Origin: Fidelibacterota bacterium
GTDB lineage: Bacteria > Fidelibacterota > Marinisomatia > SCGC-AAA003-L08 > D37C17
DNA length: 64,000 bases
Assembly (NCBI GenBank): GCA_004124405.1
Contig: SCKP01000002.1
Location: 1-64,000, forward strand
Direction of reading: 5' to 3'
Shown one piece after another: positions 18,812 to 29,175 of this stretch. Below the pieces are notes generated by a model that saw nothing but the letters and a program-made list of their open reading frames with translations, had not been told where the DNA came from and did no database searches. Made by a program: the position numbers and the translations under genes. Position 1 is the stretch's first letter. Every line of letters begins with the position of its first letter.

Positions 18812-20614
18812 ATGACAACAAAATTAATTAGAAACTTTTGCATTATTGCCCATATTGACCATGGGAAATCCACTTTGGCAGACCGCTTGCTGGAAATGAC
18901 CAACACATTGACTGATAAACAAATGCAATCTCAAGTATTGGATGATATGGATTTAGAACGTGAAAGAGGAATCACTATCAAATCACATCCTATCCAAATG
19001 GAATATACCCATTCTGATAATATTCAATATAAATTGAACCTAATTGATACACCTGGACATGTTGATTTTACCTATGAAGTGTCCAGGAGTCTGGCTGCAT
19101 GCGAAGGCGCACTTCTTTTGATCGATGCTTCCCAAGGAGTGGAAGCACAAACAGTGAGTAATGCCTATTTAGCCGCTGATGCTGATCTTGTTGTTATTCC
19201 CATTATAAATAAAATAGATGCACCCAACGCTGACTTGGAAAGTGCAATTTCCCAAACAGTAGATTTACTTGGTTGTGATGAAGATGAAATTCTTTCAATA
19301 AGCGCTAAAGAGGGAATCGGTATAGCCAATGTACTCACTGCTATTATTGAAAGAATTCCTCAACCGGAAATCACTGGAGAAAAAGGAACTCGCGCTCTAA
19401 TATTTGATTCTAAATTTGATCAGTTTCGGGGTGTTGTCCCTTATGTGCGGATATTCGATGGCTATCTTGAAAAGGGGATGATAACCAAATATTTTGCAAA
19501 ACCTGGTGGACATGAAATTACGGAAGTAGGAATTTTGAAAATGAATAAAATTCCTGTTAAGCGTCTGACTGCTGGCGATGTTGGGTATATTGTCATAAAT
19601 ATTAAAAATGTTTCTGAGGTGAGCGTTGGTGATACACTCACAGTTAAAAGTGATCCCGCTAATAAGCCCCTTCCAGGATACCTGCCAGTTAAACCAATGG
19701 TATTCAGTGGAATGTACCCCATAGATTCCAAGGATTATGAAGACTTGAGGGTGAGTTTGGAAAAGTTACAGCTGAATGATGCTGCATTAACTTTTGAGCC
19801 TAATACTTCCATAGCCCTTGGTTTTGGATTCAGGTGTGGTTTTTTAGGACCATTACACATGGAAATTGTTCAAGAGAGATTAGAAAGAGAATTTAATATG
19901 AACTTAATAACAACCTGTCCCAATGTAAATTATCAGGTTCAAACAAAAAATGGAACAATTCTTGAAATTAATAATCCGTCCGATATGCCTGAAGCTGGTG
20001 ATATTGACAATATTAATGAACCTTTTATTAAAGCTGAAATTATTACACCAACCGAGTATATTGGAAGCGTTATGAAACTTTGCATGGGCAGAAGAGGGGT
20101 ATACAGATCAACTAATTATTTGTCACCAGAAAAAGTTCAACTTATTTTTGACATACCATTAGGTGAAATAATTTATGATTTTTTTGAAAAATTAAAATCA
20201 ATCAGCAGAGGTTATGCTTCCTTTGACTATGAAATAACAGAAAATCAACTTGGAGACCTGGTAAAATTAGATGTCCGGATTACTGGGGAAATCATTGATG
20301 CTTTAAGCATCATTGTCCATAAAGATAATGCCTATAAACAAGGTTCCTCATTATGCAAGAAACTAAAAGAAGAAATACATAGACAGCAATTTGAAATTCC
20401 TATACAAGCATCCGTTGGAAGTAAAATTATTGCGAGGGAAACAGTAAAAGCTTTTCGTAAAAATGTAACAGCAAAATGCTATGGCGGAGATATAACCCGA
20501 AAAAGAAAACTTCTCGAAAAGCAAAAATCCGGTAAAAAAAGAATGAAACAAGTTGGAATAGTCGAACTACCTCAGGAAGCATTTCTGGCTGTTTTAAAAA
20601 TTGATAATGACTGA
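18812..20614 (+). CDS. lepA: Elongation factor 4 (LepA)
   Basis: Ribosome-associated GTPase that back-translocates or aids initiation. 600 residues, exactly the typical length. G1 AHIDHGKST (K19), switch [11 protein letters not shown]4 NKIDAP, and domains II, III and V follow. The LepA-specific C-terminal domain contains [20 protein letters not shown] and ends [21 protein letters not shown]. It starts 46 bases after the crotonase in T-rich sequence and overlaps the following CPBP gene by 8 bases. Confidence 0.98.
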   Translation: MTTKLIRNFCIIAHIDHGKSTLADRLLEMTNTLTDKQMQSQVLDDMDLERERGITIKSHPIQMEYTHSDNIQYKLNLIDTPGHVDFTYEVSRSLAACEGALLLIDASQGVEAQTVSNAYLAADADLVVIPIINKIDAPNADLESAISQTVDLLGCDEDEILSISAKEGIGIANVLTAIIERIPQPEITGEKGTRALIFDSKFDQFRGVVPYVRIFDGYLEKGMITKYFAKPGGHEITEVGILKMNKIPVKRLTAGDVGYIVINIKNVSEVSVGDTLTVKSDPANKPLPGYLPVKPMVFSGMYPIDSKDYEDLRVSLEKLQLNDAALTFEPNTSIALGFGFRCGFLGPLHMEIVQERLEREFNMNLITTCPNVNYQVQTKNGTILEINNPSDMPEAGDIDNINEPFIKAEIITPTEYIGSVMKLCMGRRGVYRSTNYLSPEKVQLIFDIPLGEIIYDFFEKLKSISRGYASFDYEITENQLGDLVKLDVRITGEIIDALSIIVHKDNAYKQGSSLCKKLKEEIHRQQFEIPIQASVGSKIIARETVKAFRKNVTAKCYGGDITRKRKLLEKQKSGKKRMKQVGIVELPQEAFLAVLKIDND

Positions 20615-21347
20615 TAAGTTTGTTACTATTTCCTATTGGAATGTCACAAAGAATATCTATTATTCTCTGCTTTTTATTCTTCCTATGTTATTTTTATATG
20701 AGGTGATGTGTTGGATTCAATTTTTTGATAAATCGGCGGAAATCAGAAATGGTGCGGACGTATTAATTCGTCATTTAATAATGGGTGTTGGGAATAATTC
20801 TGAATTGACTTATGGATTAATATTATTGATAATATTTTTTGGAGTTATGTTCTTCAATAGAGGTGCAGTAAAAAATGGGCAGTTAAAATTTACATTTCTG
20901 TTACTAATGATAGCTGAAAGTCTTATGTGGTGTTTTGGATTTGTAATATTGATGAGTGTGTCAGAAAAATTATTATTATCAATTATGGGACGGAATATAA
21001 TTCCTGAACAATTTTATTTGGCAATTGGTGCAGGCATTTGGGAAGAATTACTATTCAGAGTTGGAGCAATTGGACTTTCGTTATCTTTTCTAACCAAAGT
21101 TATAGGATACAGTGGAATTTATTCAGTAATTATAGCTATTATATTCTCAGCTTTAATTTTTTCATTATTTCATTATTTGGGTCCCTATGGTGATAATTTT
21201 GCTTATAAAAGTTTTTATTTGAGAACATTAGCAGGAATATTTTTAGGATCCTTATATTTGTTTCGAGGATTTGGAATAACAGTTTATACGCATATATTTT
21301 ATGATATGGCAATTATCAGTATCCCTGTTTTACTCACTACTGCTTAA
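20607..21347 (+). CDS. CPBP family intramembrane metalloprotease
   Basis: 246 residues from the ATG at 20607; a TTG two codons earlier is also possible. About six to seven hydrophobic segments. The CAAX-protease/bacteriocin-processing motifs are EELLFR (two glutamates and the arginine), a histidine in FSLFHYLG, and a final histidine in TVYTHIFYD. The family is related to Rce1 and includes immunity, processing and scaffold proteins; the substrate here is unknown. Translation is probably coupled to lepA (ATGACTGA overlap). Confidence 0.85.
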   Translation: MTDKFVTISYWNVTKNIYYSLLFILPMLFLYEVMCWIQFFDKSAEIRNGADVLIRHLIMGVGNNSELTYGLILLIIFFGVMFFNRGAVKNGQLKFTFLLLMIAESLMWCFGFVILMSVSEKLLLSIMGRNIIPEQFYLAIGAGIWEELLFRVGAIGLSLSFLTKVIGYSGIYSVIIAIIFSALIFSLFHYLGPYGDNFAYKSFYLRTLAGIFLGSLYLFRGFGITVYTHIFYDMAIISIPVLLTTA

Positions 21348-21397
21348 ATTCAAAATCATATATTGAGAAAAACATTTATTCATAAAGGAAGTTTTTA

Positions 21398-22225
21398 ATG
21401 TATCCTATATTATTTCAGTTTGGGTCATTCACTATTTCATCTTTTGGTGTTATGATGGTTATTGCATTTCTTTTGGGTAATTATCTTTTGCGAAAAGATG
21501 TTATAGCAGAAGGATATGATCCAATTATTGCTGAAGATATTACTTTTCGAGCAGCTATTGGTGGAATTTTAGGAGCAAAATTATATTATCTATTTGAAAA
21601 TATTTCAACTGGTCAGGCAGCCGATAATATCAATGGATTGATAAATATTATTGCGGGCATATTTACTTTAAATGGCGAAAGAATTGCATTTGGAATACAG
21701 AACTTTGGTGCCGGTTTGGTGTTTTTGGGTGGATTGGTGGGTGGAATTGGAGCAGTATCCTGGTATATTTATCGTAAAAAATTAAATTGGTTTAAAATAG
21801 CCGACTTGTCTGCACCATTTTTGGTGTTAGGACATGGAATTGGCCGGATTGGATGTTTCTTAGTTGGTGATGATTATGGGGTCCCTTCAAATCTGCCGTG
21901 GGCATGTGCATTCCCAAAGGGATTGCCCCCAACCAATATACCGGTACACCCAACACAACTGTATGAAATGTCAGCCTATTTTATAATTTTCTTTTACCTC
22001 AGATATAGAAAACGAAATCAAAGCTTTCCTGGCGAAATCATATTCGAATATTTATTTTTAGGTGGATTTGCACGTTTTATGGTCGAATTTATCAGAACAA
22101 ATACAAAATATGCTTTTGATCTTTCTGGTGCACAATATCTATCCATATTAATGATGGTTATAGGTGCTTATCAATTATGGAAAATGAGAAGATCAATTAA
22201 CTCTCCTCTGGAAACTATTAGCTAA
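21398..22225 (+). CDS. lgt: Prolipoprotein diacylglyceryl transferase
   Basis: First enzyme of lipoprotein maturation; moves a diacylglyceryl group from phosphatidylglycerol to the lipobox cysteine. 275 residues with about seven membrane spans. The family signature reads GHGIGRIGCFLVGDDYG, and HPTQLYEM and RFMVEFIRTN are also conserved. An AAAGGAAG site lies 7 bases before the ATG. Its presence fits the predicted lipoproteins in this window (23101 and 53289). Confidence 0.97.
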   Translation: MYPILFQFGSFTISSFGVMMVIAFLLGNYLLRKDVIAEGYDPIIAEDITFRAAIGGILGAKLYYLFENISTGQAADNINGLINIIAGIFTLNGERIAFGIQNFGAGLVFLGGLVGGIGAVSWYIYRKKLNWFKIADLSAPFLVLGHGIGRIGCFLVGDDYGVPSNLPWACAFPKGLPPTNIPVHPTQLYEMSAYFIIFFYLRYRKRNQSFPGEIIFEYLFLGGFARFMVEFIRTNTKYAFDLSGAQYLSILMMVIGAYQLWKMRRSINSPLETIS

Positions 22226-22240
22226 TTTAAAGAATCATAA

Positions 22241-23116
22241 ATGGAGACAATTAAATGTATCGTTTGTGGGAAAAATAAAACCACTCCATATATTGAAGTT
22301 TCAGATCGGTTATCTCAAAACCCAGAATTATATCAATTAGTAAAATGTGATTGTAATTTTGTTTATTTAAATCCGAGGCCTTCAGAGGATAATATTGCAA
22401 CTCATTATAATTCTCCTAACTATGATCCCCATAATTTCTCAAAAGATAATAAGTTGGGTAAAATATACAAGCTCGTACAATGGGTTACAGTGCGTTGGAA
22501 ATTTAGAAAGATTGCCTCATTTTATCAATCAGGTAAATTATTAGATGTTGGAGGTGGAAATGGTGAGTTTGCAGACTTTATGGCTTTACAGGGGTGGAAA
22601 GTATATTTGCAGGATAAGATATCAAAACTTGATAATTTAAGTGATAGTAAAAACATAAATACTGTACAAAATTTGGAAACCATCAAAGATGATGAATATT
22701 TTAATGTTATTACTCTCTGGCATTCTCTTGAGCATATTCACAATATTGAGAAATTATATTTTCAAATAAATCGATTGCTGAAACCCGATGGAATTCTTCT
22801 TATTGCTGTTCCAAATATTAATGCTCCAGAAAGAACTTTTTTTAATAAAACATGGGCTCCATTTGATGCTCCTAGACATTTGTATCATTTCCAATTAAAA
22901 ACACTTAATGAATTATGTAGTAAATACAAATTTAAAATAGTTAGAAAATATTCTCTTTTTCAGGATACTCCGTACAACATATTACTTAGTATAGAAAAAA
23001 ATAAACCTTTTCAAATTATAAAGGGAGTACTTGTATTCTACTATTCCATAATAGTTACTCTTTTAAGAGGACCAGAACATTCATCATCTATATTAGTCAT
23101 TTGCAGAAAAGCATAA
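22241..23116 (+). CDS. Class I SAM-dependent methyltransferase with N-terminal zinc motif
   Basis: 291 residues. It opens with a cysteine pair (CIVCGK) and a second pair (KCDCNFVYLNPRP), the layout of small zinc-ribbon-bearing methyltransferases common in sugar and O-antigen clusters. The SAM-binding fold follows with LLDVGGGNGEFADFM, an acidic second strand and LWHSLEHIHNIEKL. DGILLIAVPN and a late APRHLYHFQ match the same group. The acceptor is unknown; the sugar-modification genes 1.4-6 kb downstream suggest a saccharide. Its 3' end overlaps the next gene by 16 bases. Confidence 0.88.
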   Translation: METIKCIVCGKNKTTPYIEVSDRLSQNPELYQLVKCDCNFVYLNPRPSEDNIATHYNSPNYDPHNFSKDNKLGKIYKLVQWVTVRWKFRKIASFYQSGKLLDVGGGNGEFADFMALQGWKVYLQDKISKLDNLSDSKNINTVQNLETIKDDEYFNVITLWHSLEHIHNIEKLYFQINRLLKPDGILLIAVPNINAPERTFFNKTWAPFDAPRHLYHFQLKTLNELCSKYKFKIVRKYSLFQDTPYNILLSIEKNKPFQIIKGVLVFYYSIIVTLLRGPEHSSSILVICRKA

Positions 23117-24081
23117 TATTACTGATTGCTCTCTTTTGTGCAGCTTGTTCCTGTCTTTCAGAATCTGTTGGAAAAGAAAACGAAATTATTATTATTTCTT
23201 CTCCTGAAGACAAGCCGCATATTGAAAGAATTTTAGGAAATTTATTTTCTCAAATAATTTATACCCCCCAACCAGAACCGGAATTTTCTCTTATATATAA
23301 AGATCCATGGGAATTAGATAATGTAAATAAATATGGAAATATATTAATTGCCTCTCTTGATTTCCCTGAAGATTCAACCGGTGATTATCTCATGGAACGA
23401 ATTACACAAAACCATGAAAAAGATGAGTCACTTTTTATATTAGAAAATTTATATGCTAATAATCAAATTATATGTGGAATTCACACACTGGATGCAATTT
23501 CAATGGAAAATGAGATTAAAAACAATGGTGCTTGGATATTAAAAGAATTTAGGAATATAGTTGTATCCAGAATGACAAATAATATTTTTATTCATGGATT
23601 TAATGATTCCTTGTCAAATAAGATGTTTGACTATTTTGGATATACGCTCGATTTACAACCTGATTTTAAAATAATAAAGGCAGATTCTATTAAACCATTT
23701 TTATGGATAGGACGCGGCTATCCCTATCGGTGGATTACAGTCCATAAAAGCAGGAAAAATAATTATTTGCAAAAGAATTCAGCATGGGATCAACTAAGAG
23801 CTGAATTTGCAGATTTAATGCCAAGTATTAAAATAAGTGAATTTTATAAAAACACATCAAACTATAGGGCTGATAAGAAAATGCTACATATAATGAGGGG
23901 AATTTATGAGCATGAAGAGAGCGCTTCGGGAGGTCCTTTTTTTGTATATATATTTGAAACTGAATCCGTTAATGAGGTAATTTTAGTAAGCGGTTTTGTT
24001 AATTATCCTGGACATGAGAAAATTCTTTTACTTAAACAGTTAGAAATTATAGCAAATACATTCCAAAAGGGAGAAATTTAA
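23101..24081 (+). CDS. DUF4837 family lipoprotein
   Basis: 326 residues from a TTG start that overlaps the methyltransferase end by 16 bases. The N-terminus IILLIALFCAACSCL has a lipobox-like end, so it is probably lipidated after Lgt action. The body matches the DUF4837 pattern known from Bacteroidetes and relatives: an early DKPHIERILGNLFSQ, a KDPW motif, two similar halves, and a late ESVNEVILVSGFVNYPG-type ending. Function unknown; the family occurs widely in FCB genomes, which supports the taxonomic guess. Confidence 0.82.
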   Translation: MQKSIILLIALFCAACSCLSESVGKENEIIIISSPEDKPHIERILGNLFSQIIYTPQPEPEFSLIYKDPWELDNVNKYGNILIASLDFPEDSTGDYLMERITQNHEKDESLFILENLYANNQIICGIHTLDAISMENEIKNNGAWILKEFRNIVVSRMTNNIFIHGFNDSLSNKMFDYFGYTLDLQPDFKIIKADSIKPFLWIGRGYPYRWITVHKSRKNNYLQKNSAWDQLRAEFADLMPSIKISEFYKNTSNYRADKKMLHIMRGIYEHEESASGGPFFVYIFETESVNEVILVSGFVNYPGHEKILLLKQLEIIANTFQKGEI

Positions 24082-24084
24082 AGT

Positions 24085-24546
24085 ATGAATGGAAAAGTAG
24101 CCTTTTTACTAGGCAGTGAGTCAGATAAAGAAACGGTTGAGGTATCACGAAAGTATTTTGACTATTTTGACATTGAATTAGATCTAAGAGTTATGTCTGC
24201 TCACAGAAATCCAGATGACGTGAGTAAATTTGCAACTTCTGCCCGTGAAAATGGTTACCATGTTTTAATTGGGGCTGCAGGCATGGCGGCACATTTAGCC
24301 GGAGCCTTAAAGGCTCACTCCACACTTCCGGTAATCGGTGTGCCATTAGCTGGTGGAATTGAAGATGGACTGGATGCTCTTCTTTCCACTGTTCAGATGC
24401 CTAAAGGTGTACCGGTAGCAACCATGGCTGTAGGAAAGGCCGGAGCAATAAATGCTGCAATTTTAACGGCTGAAATACTTTCATTAAATAACACAAAACT
24501 TTCCGAAAAACTTACTGAATTTAAAAGAATCGGAAGCAAACTCTAA
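24085..24546 (+). CDS. purE: 5-(carboxyamino)imidazole ribonucleotide mutase
   Basis: Purine synthesis: rearranges N5-CAIR to CAIR. 153 residues, usual PurE length. Substrate-binding GSESDKE at the N-terminus and the conserved MSAHRNPDDV loop carry the active-site His. AAGMAAHLAGALKAH and VPLAGGIEDGLDALLSTVQM are also present. The mutase-type partner purK is not adjacent, and no other purine gene is in the window. An AAGGGAG stretch lies upstream of the ATG; the next gene starts immediately after the stop. Confidence 0.95.
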   Translation: MNGKVAFLLGSESDKETVEVSRKYFDYFDIELDLRVMSAHRNPDDVSKFATSARENGYHVLIGAAGMAAHLAGALKAHSTLPVIGVPLAGGIEDGLDALLSTVQMPKGVPVATMAVGKAGAINAAILTAEILSLNNTKLSEKLTEFKRIGSKL

Positions 24547-25449
24547 TTGGCAAGAAAAATATTGATTACAGGTGCTGAAGGCCAACTTGGGAAAGCGCTA
24601 CAGATCTGTTTAACTGATAAGTTTAATATTTTATCCACAACCAGACAGCCAACTCAATTGGCTAAAAATCAACGGAATGTTCAAAAATTGGATATAACTG
24701 ATAAAGAGAACATATCTAATGTATTGGAATCATTTAAACCTGACATCATAATAAATTGTGCGGCATATACCAATGTTGATGGCAGTGAAATAAATAAGGA
24801 ATTGGCTCATCAGGTGAATGTGGAAGGTTTACGAAATTTGATTCAATTGTCTGATATAAATACCTATTTACTCCAAATATCGTCAGATTATGTGTTTGAT
24901 GGAGATAATGGACCCTATAGCGAAGATGAACACACCTTTCCAGTTAATTATTATGGAAAAACAAAATTAGAAGCTGAAAATATTCTCAGGGGAACCAGGC
25001 GGAAATGGGCAATATTTCGCCCTAATGTTCTGTATAGTTCAGATTTATTCAGCAAGGGCAATTTCTTTGCCTGGATATATAAATCCCTATTAAAAAAAGA
25101 TTCCATTTCTGTAGTATCAGATCAAATATCAAATCCTACCTTTAACCAACAATTTGTGAAAGCTATTTTTCAATGTATCATAATGGATTTTGAGGGAATT
25201 CTTCATATCGGAAGCGATGATTATATGAGCAGATATGAATTTGCCATGGAAATCGCAATGGTATTTGGGTTGGATTCAGCCCTAATAACAAAAATTGATA
25301 CAGATTCATTAACCCGAAAAGTGAAATCGTATATTGCCAAGCGTCCTCTTCATAGCGGCCTGGTCGTTAGCAAAATAGAAAAAGAATTAAATATATCTTC
25401 ATATTCCACCAATTATAATTTGAAATTATTAAAAAGGGCTTTAAACTAA
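24547..25449 (+). CDS. rfbD: dTDP-4-dehydrorhamnose reductase family protein
   Basis: NAD(P)-dependent short-chain type reductase forming dTDP-L-rhamnose in surface-sugar synthesis. 300 residues from a TTG directly after the purE stop. Nucleotide fold ILITGAEGQLGKAL, CAAYTNVDGSE, SSDYVFDG and the catalytic tyrosine-lysine pair in NYYGKTKLEAEN are all present, as is the late IAKRPLHSGLVVSKIE. rfbA, rfbB and rfbC are not adjacent, so dTDP-rhamnose specificity is inferred; related reductases act on other sugars. Confidence 0.88.
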   Translation: MARKILITGAEGQLGKALQICLTDKFNILSTTRQPTQLAKNQRNVQKLDITDKENISNVLESFKPDIIINCAAYTNVDGSEINKELAHQVNVEGLRNLIQLSDINTYLLQISSDYVFDGDNGPYSEDEHTFPVNYYGKTKLEAENILRGTRRKWAIFRPNVLYSSDLFSKGNFFAWIYKSLLKKDSISVVSDQISNPTFNQQFVKAIFQCIIMDFEGILHIGSDDYMSRYEFAMEIAMVFGLDSALITKIDTDSLTRKVKSYIAKRPLHSGLVVSKIEKELNISSYSTNYNLKLLKRALN

Positions 25450-25451
25450 AA

Positions 25452-26165
25452 ATGAAAATATTAGCTATATCGCCAACTTATAATGAGAAGAAAAATATTT
25501 CTGAACTAATTAATCGTATTTTTCAATTACCACTTGAAGTTGACCTCTTAATTGTTGATGATAATTCTCCGGATGGAACTGCTGACATAGTCAAAGATAT
25601 TATGATTCAGAATAAGAATATTTATATATTGGAACGAGAAAAAAAACTTGGCCTTGGGACAGCATATTGCGAAGGTTTTCAATGGGCATTAGATAGAGAG
25701 TATAATTTAATTGTTCAAATCGATGCTGATTTATCCCATAATCCCGATGATATTCTTCGTATGGTTGAAATGTCAAAGTCCTTTGACCTTGTAATTGGAA
25801 GTCGATATATTGGTGGCGTGAATGTGATTAACTGGCCAATGCGCAGGTTATTATTGAGTTATTTTGCAAATTTATACGCACATCTTCTTACTCGTCTTCC
25901 AATTAAAGACTCCACCGGCGGATTTAAATGTTTTCATAGAAAAGTATTAGAGTCTATTGATTTGAAAACGATTCGTTCTCAAGGATATTCTTTTCAAATT
26001 GAAATGAATTTTCTGGCGTGGGTAAAAGGATTTAAACTTAAAGAAATCCCCATTGTTTTTACGGATCGGACTGTAGGAGAATCAAAAATGAATAGGGGTA
26101 TTGTTTTAGAAGCTATCTGGATGGTACCTAAATTATTCCTAAAAAAAATATTCAAAATTTATTGA
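25452..26165 (+). CDS. Polyprenol monophosphomannose synthase-like glycosyltransferase
   Basis: 237-residue GT2 family enzyme. SPTYNEKKNI at the start, the nucleotide-binding LIVDDNSPDGTADIV, a catalytic DADLSHNPDDI and SRYIGGVNVINWPMRR match the Dpm1-like branch, which moves mannose (or a similar sugar) from a GDP-sugar to a polyprenyl phosphate. The late FKLKEIPIVFTDRTVGESKM is also typical. No membrane tail, so it is the short soluble form. The product would be a lipid-linked sugar donor for outer-face glycosylation. Overlaps the next gene by four bases. Confidence 0.9.
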   Translation: MKILAISPTYNEKKNISELINRIFQLPLEVDLLIVDDNSPDGTADIVKDIMIQNKNIYILEREKKLGLGTAYCEGFQWALDREYNLIVQIDADLSHNPDDILRMVEMSKSFDLVIGSRYIGGVNVINWPMRRLLLSYFANLYAHLLTRLPIKDSTGGFKCFHRKVLESIDLKTIRSQGYSFQIEMNFLAWVKGFKLKEIPIVFTDRTVGESKMNRGIVLEAIWMVPKLFLKKIFKIY

Positions 26166-28216
26166 AATTATCTATAATTATAGTAAGTTATAATGTAAGT
26201 AACTATCTGCGGCAGTGTTTGCAAAGCGTCCTTACTTCTAATAAATTCGGGTCATTTGAAATTATTGTTGTTGATAATTATTCCTATGATGATTCCTGCC
26301 GGATGGTGAAAAATGAATTCCCCTCAATTAAACTAATTCGGAATAAAGAGAATTTAGGTTTTTCAAAAGCAGTTAATATAGGACTTGAGAAATCAAAGGG
26401 AGAATTTATCTGTCTTTTAAATCCAGATACTTTGGTTAGTGACAATACCTTTAATAAACTGTTAGATTATATATCAAAAAATCAAAACACTGGCTGTATA
26501 GGTCCAAAAATATTAAACCCGGATGGGACATTGCAATTAGCATGTAAACGAAGCTTCCCAGATCCGTTTTCTGCTTTCTTTAAGTTAATCGGACTGAGTA
26601 GATTATTTCCCAAAAGTAGACTATTTGGGAAATATAATCTCACCTTTCTGGATGAAAATAGGATTCATAATGTGGATGCTATTAGTGGCTCATTTATGCT
26701 TTTCCCTAAATTGATCATAGATAAAATAGGCGCCTTTGATGAATCATTTTTCATGTATGGGGAAGATCTGGATTTCTGTCATAGAATAAAACAAATTGGG
26801 TATAAAATTATATATAATCCAATTACAAGTATCATTCATTATAAGGGTGAAAGTGCAAAAACTGCGCCCTACGATATGATTCAATTATTTTATATTGCTT
26901 TTCACAAGTATTATAAAAAATATAGTGACCAATATCCATCTTGGAAATTCTTTCATTTTATAGTGTCATTTGGAATTTATATCAGAAAAATATTAGCGTA
27001 TTTGAAAATTTACTCTACAAGAATTATCTCAATTTTATTAGATTTTTCTTCAATACTATTTAGTTTTATTGTATCAATGTTTTTTTGGTATTCGAATTAT
27101 CATCATGAAATTGTTACTATTTCAACTTTACAAGCACATTGGCTGTTATTTCTTAATTTCATTCTCTGTTGGATTATCAGCTCTTATTGGCTCCATTTGT
27201 ACAAAAAAGATTATCTCTCCTATGGCAGATCTCTGGTTGTGTCATTATTTGCCTTTCTCCTGTCAGCCACCACTACCTATTTTATAGCTGTAATCGCCTA
27301 TTCAAGAGCTGTATTAATAATAACCTTTTTCCTTGCCTCCATCATTTCTGCTGGATGGCGGATTGGAATCTATATTTTATACCGATATCGAAAAATTAAT
27401 TTATCAGTGAGAACGCCTCTTTTTAGCAGGAGAGCAGCTATTTTAGGAACAGGTAATGAATCCATGCGAGTTGGGAAATTACTTCAACATACATTGGAAG
27501 CTCATTTTATTTTAATTGGGTATATCGATGAACGAAACAAATCTGGTACAGATAAATTTCTTGGACGATTGGAAGACGTGACTGGATTAATAAAGAATCA
27601 TAATATCAATGAATTAATTATACCTGAAAAATTTATTAATATCAGGGAACTCATCCAGTTATTGGATAAACTTTCTGGTACAAATGTTAATTGTAAATTG
27701 GTTCCAAAAGGTGAAAAAATGCTCATTGGAAAAGGTATGGTGGAAAATTTGGCAGGGGTTCCGCTTTTAAATATTGAACTGCCTCTATTTGATAATATTC
27801 ATCAATTTACAAAACGATGTTTTGATATAATTTTATCATCTGTCTTATTATTATTAACTATTCCCATACATTTATATTTCCTTCTTCTTAGAAAATATTA
27901 TAAAGAAATTATTTGGTCTATTGATGGATCTAAAGTTGAAATTATACACTATCATTCCAACAGTAAATTAATCCAGGATTTACCCTTACTTTTTATTGTA
28001 TTAAACGGTTCTCTCAGTTTTGTTGGATCACAGATAATGACTGCCAATGAAAATAATCCCCAATTAATTGTTAAACCGGGATTGACAGGATTACCACATT
28101 TAAAGGCAGTGAATATTGATATTAACTTCATTCGTGAATTTGAAAATTATTATGCGATGCACCACTCATTAATTTTTGATATTGAAATTTTACTTAAATC
28201 TATTTTTAAAATATAA
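26162..28216 (+). CDS. Fused GT2 glycosyltransferase and WbaP-like sugar-transferase protein
   Basis: 684 residues from a TTG overlapping the previous stop. Residues 1 to ~245 are a rhamnosyltransferase-like GT2 domain (IIIVSYNVSNYLRQCLQSV, VVDNYSYDDS, LLNPDTLVSD, MYGEDLDFCHRIK). Four hydrophobic helices follow (about 270-400), then a nucleotide-binding-like fold (AAILGTGNESMRVGKLL). The C-terminus (about 545-684) resembles bacterial phosphoglycosyl transferases, with KRCFDIILSSVLLLL, DLPLLFIVLNGSLSFVG and KPGLTGLPHLKAVN. The usual DELPQL and GPRP are changed to QDLPLL and GSQI, so the transferase half may be inactive. It could couple sugar-lipid initiation and first extension, or serve only as a membrane anchor. 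Confidence 0.85.
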   Translation: MKLSIIIVSYNVSNYLRQCLQSVLTSNKFGSFEIIVVDNYSYDDSCRMVKNEFPSIKLIRNKENLGFSKAVNIGLEKSKGEFICLLNPDTLVSDNTFNKLLDYISKNQNTGCIGPKILNPDGTLQLACKRSFPDPFSAFFKLIGLSRLFPKSRLFGKYNLTFLDENRIHNVDAISGSFMLFPKLIIDKIGAFDESFFMYGEDLDFCHRIKQIGYKIIYNPITSIIHYKGESAKTAPYDMIQLFYIAFHKYYKKYSDQYPSWKFFHFIVSFGIYIRKILAYLKIYSTRIISILLDFSSILFSFIVSMFFWYSNYHHEIVTISTLQAHWLLFLNFILCWIISSYWLHLYKKDYLSYGRSLVVSLFAFLLSATTTYFIAVIAYSRAVLIITFFLASIISAGWRIGIYILYRYRKINLSVRTPLFSRRAAILGTGNESMRVGKLLQHTLEAHFILIGYIDERNKSGTDKFLGRLEDVTGLIKNHNINELIIPEKFINIRELIQLLDKLSGTNVNCKLVPKGEKMLIGKGMVENLAGVPLLNIELPLFDNIHQFTKRCFDIILSSVLLLLTIPIHLYFLLLRKYYKEIIWSIDGSKVEIIHYHSNSKLIQDLPLLFIVLNGSLSFVGSQIMTANENNPQLIVKPGLTGLPHLKAVNIDINFIREFENYYAMHHSLIFDIEILLKSIFKI

Positions 28217-29175
28217 TGTCTAATTACATACTTGAGTTCGAAGCCCCGCTCAGGGAAATTGAAGATAAAATTGATTCTATGAAATCCACCGGTATTAAAA
28301 CCGGGATGGATGTGACTGAGGCTGTTCAAAAATTAGAAGAGCAATTAACCAATGAAAAGAAAATATTATATGAAAATCTTTCCCGCTGGGAGAGGGTTCA
28401 ACTTGCTCGTCATCCTAAAAGACCATATTCATCAGATTATATAAGTAGAATTACGGATTATTGGTTTGAATTGCATGGAGATAGATATTTTTCTGATGAT
28501 CCGGCAATGATATGTGGAATTGCTGTAATTGACAATTTGAAACTCATGATTATAAGCCAGGAAAAGGGCAGAGGAACTAAATCTAAGCTTTTTAGAAATT
28601 TCGGCATGGCGCGCCCTGAAGGTTACCGTAAAGCCTTGCGTTTAATGAAATTAGCTGAGAAATACAAAATCCCGGTCTTAACACTTATTGATACACCGGG
28701 CGCATATCCGGGTCTTGGTGCGGAAGAACGGGGCCAGGCTGAGGCAATTGCAAGAAATCTATTCGAAATGTCAAAATTGAGGGTCCCTATCATTAATATT
28801 GTTATAGGAGAAGGAGCATCCGGTGGCGCTTTAGGTATTGGTGTGGGAGATAAAATGCTATGTTTTGAAAATACGTGGTATTCCGTTATTTCACCAGAAG
28901 GATGTGCAACTATATTATTTAGGGATGCTTCCAGAGCCCCTGAGGCGGCTGATTCAATGATGGTAACTGCTAAAGATTTGAAATATTTTGGGATTGCAGA
29001 CACTATTTTACCTGAGCCTTTGGGTGGAACTCATCAGGATTATAATCAATCAGCTGACACATTAAAGAATGCAATTTTGGATTCTTTTTTAGAATTAAAT
29101 AAAATTGATCCTGATAAAAGAATTGAGAATCGAATTGAAAAATATGATAAAATGGGTAAATGGTCTGATGGATAA
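28216..29175 (+). CDS. accA: Acetyl-CoA carboxylase carboxyltransferase subunit alpha
   Basis: Half of the carboxyltransferase that makes malonyl-CoA for fatty-acid synthesis. 319 residues, typical. It has the long helical N-terminus with ARHPKRPYSSDYI, then LHGDRYFSDDPA, RNFGMARPEGYRKALR, LIDTPGAYPGLGAEERGQ, EGASGGALGIGVGD and ISPEGCATILFRD. Partners AccB and AccC are encoded at 58873-60750; accD is not in the window. It starts in the stop of the glycosyltransferase (TAATG) and overlaps a second carboxyltransferase gene by 8 bases. Confidence 0.96.
   Translation: MSNYILEFEAPLREIEDKIDSMKSTGIKTGMDVTEAVQKLEEQLTNEKKILYENLSRWERVQLARHPKRPYSSDYISRITDYWFELHGDRYFSDDPAMICGIAVIDNLKLMIISQEKGRGTKSKLFRNFGMARPEGYRKALRLMKLAEKYKIPVLTLIDTPGAYPGLGAEERGQAEAIARNLFEMSKLRVPIINIVIGEGASGGALGIGVGDKMLCFENTWYSVISPEGCATILFRDASRAPEAADSMMVTAKDLKYFGIADTILPEPLGGTHQDYNQSADTLKNAILDSFLELNKIDPDKRIENRIEKYDKMGKWSDG

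Noticed and set aside
29105-29167. Longer start for the acyl-CoA carboxylase subunit
   Set aside because: The added residues come from the accA 3' end in another frame; the ATG at 29168 gives a normal N-terminus.
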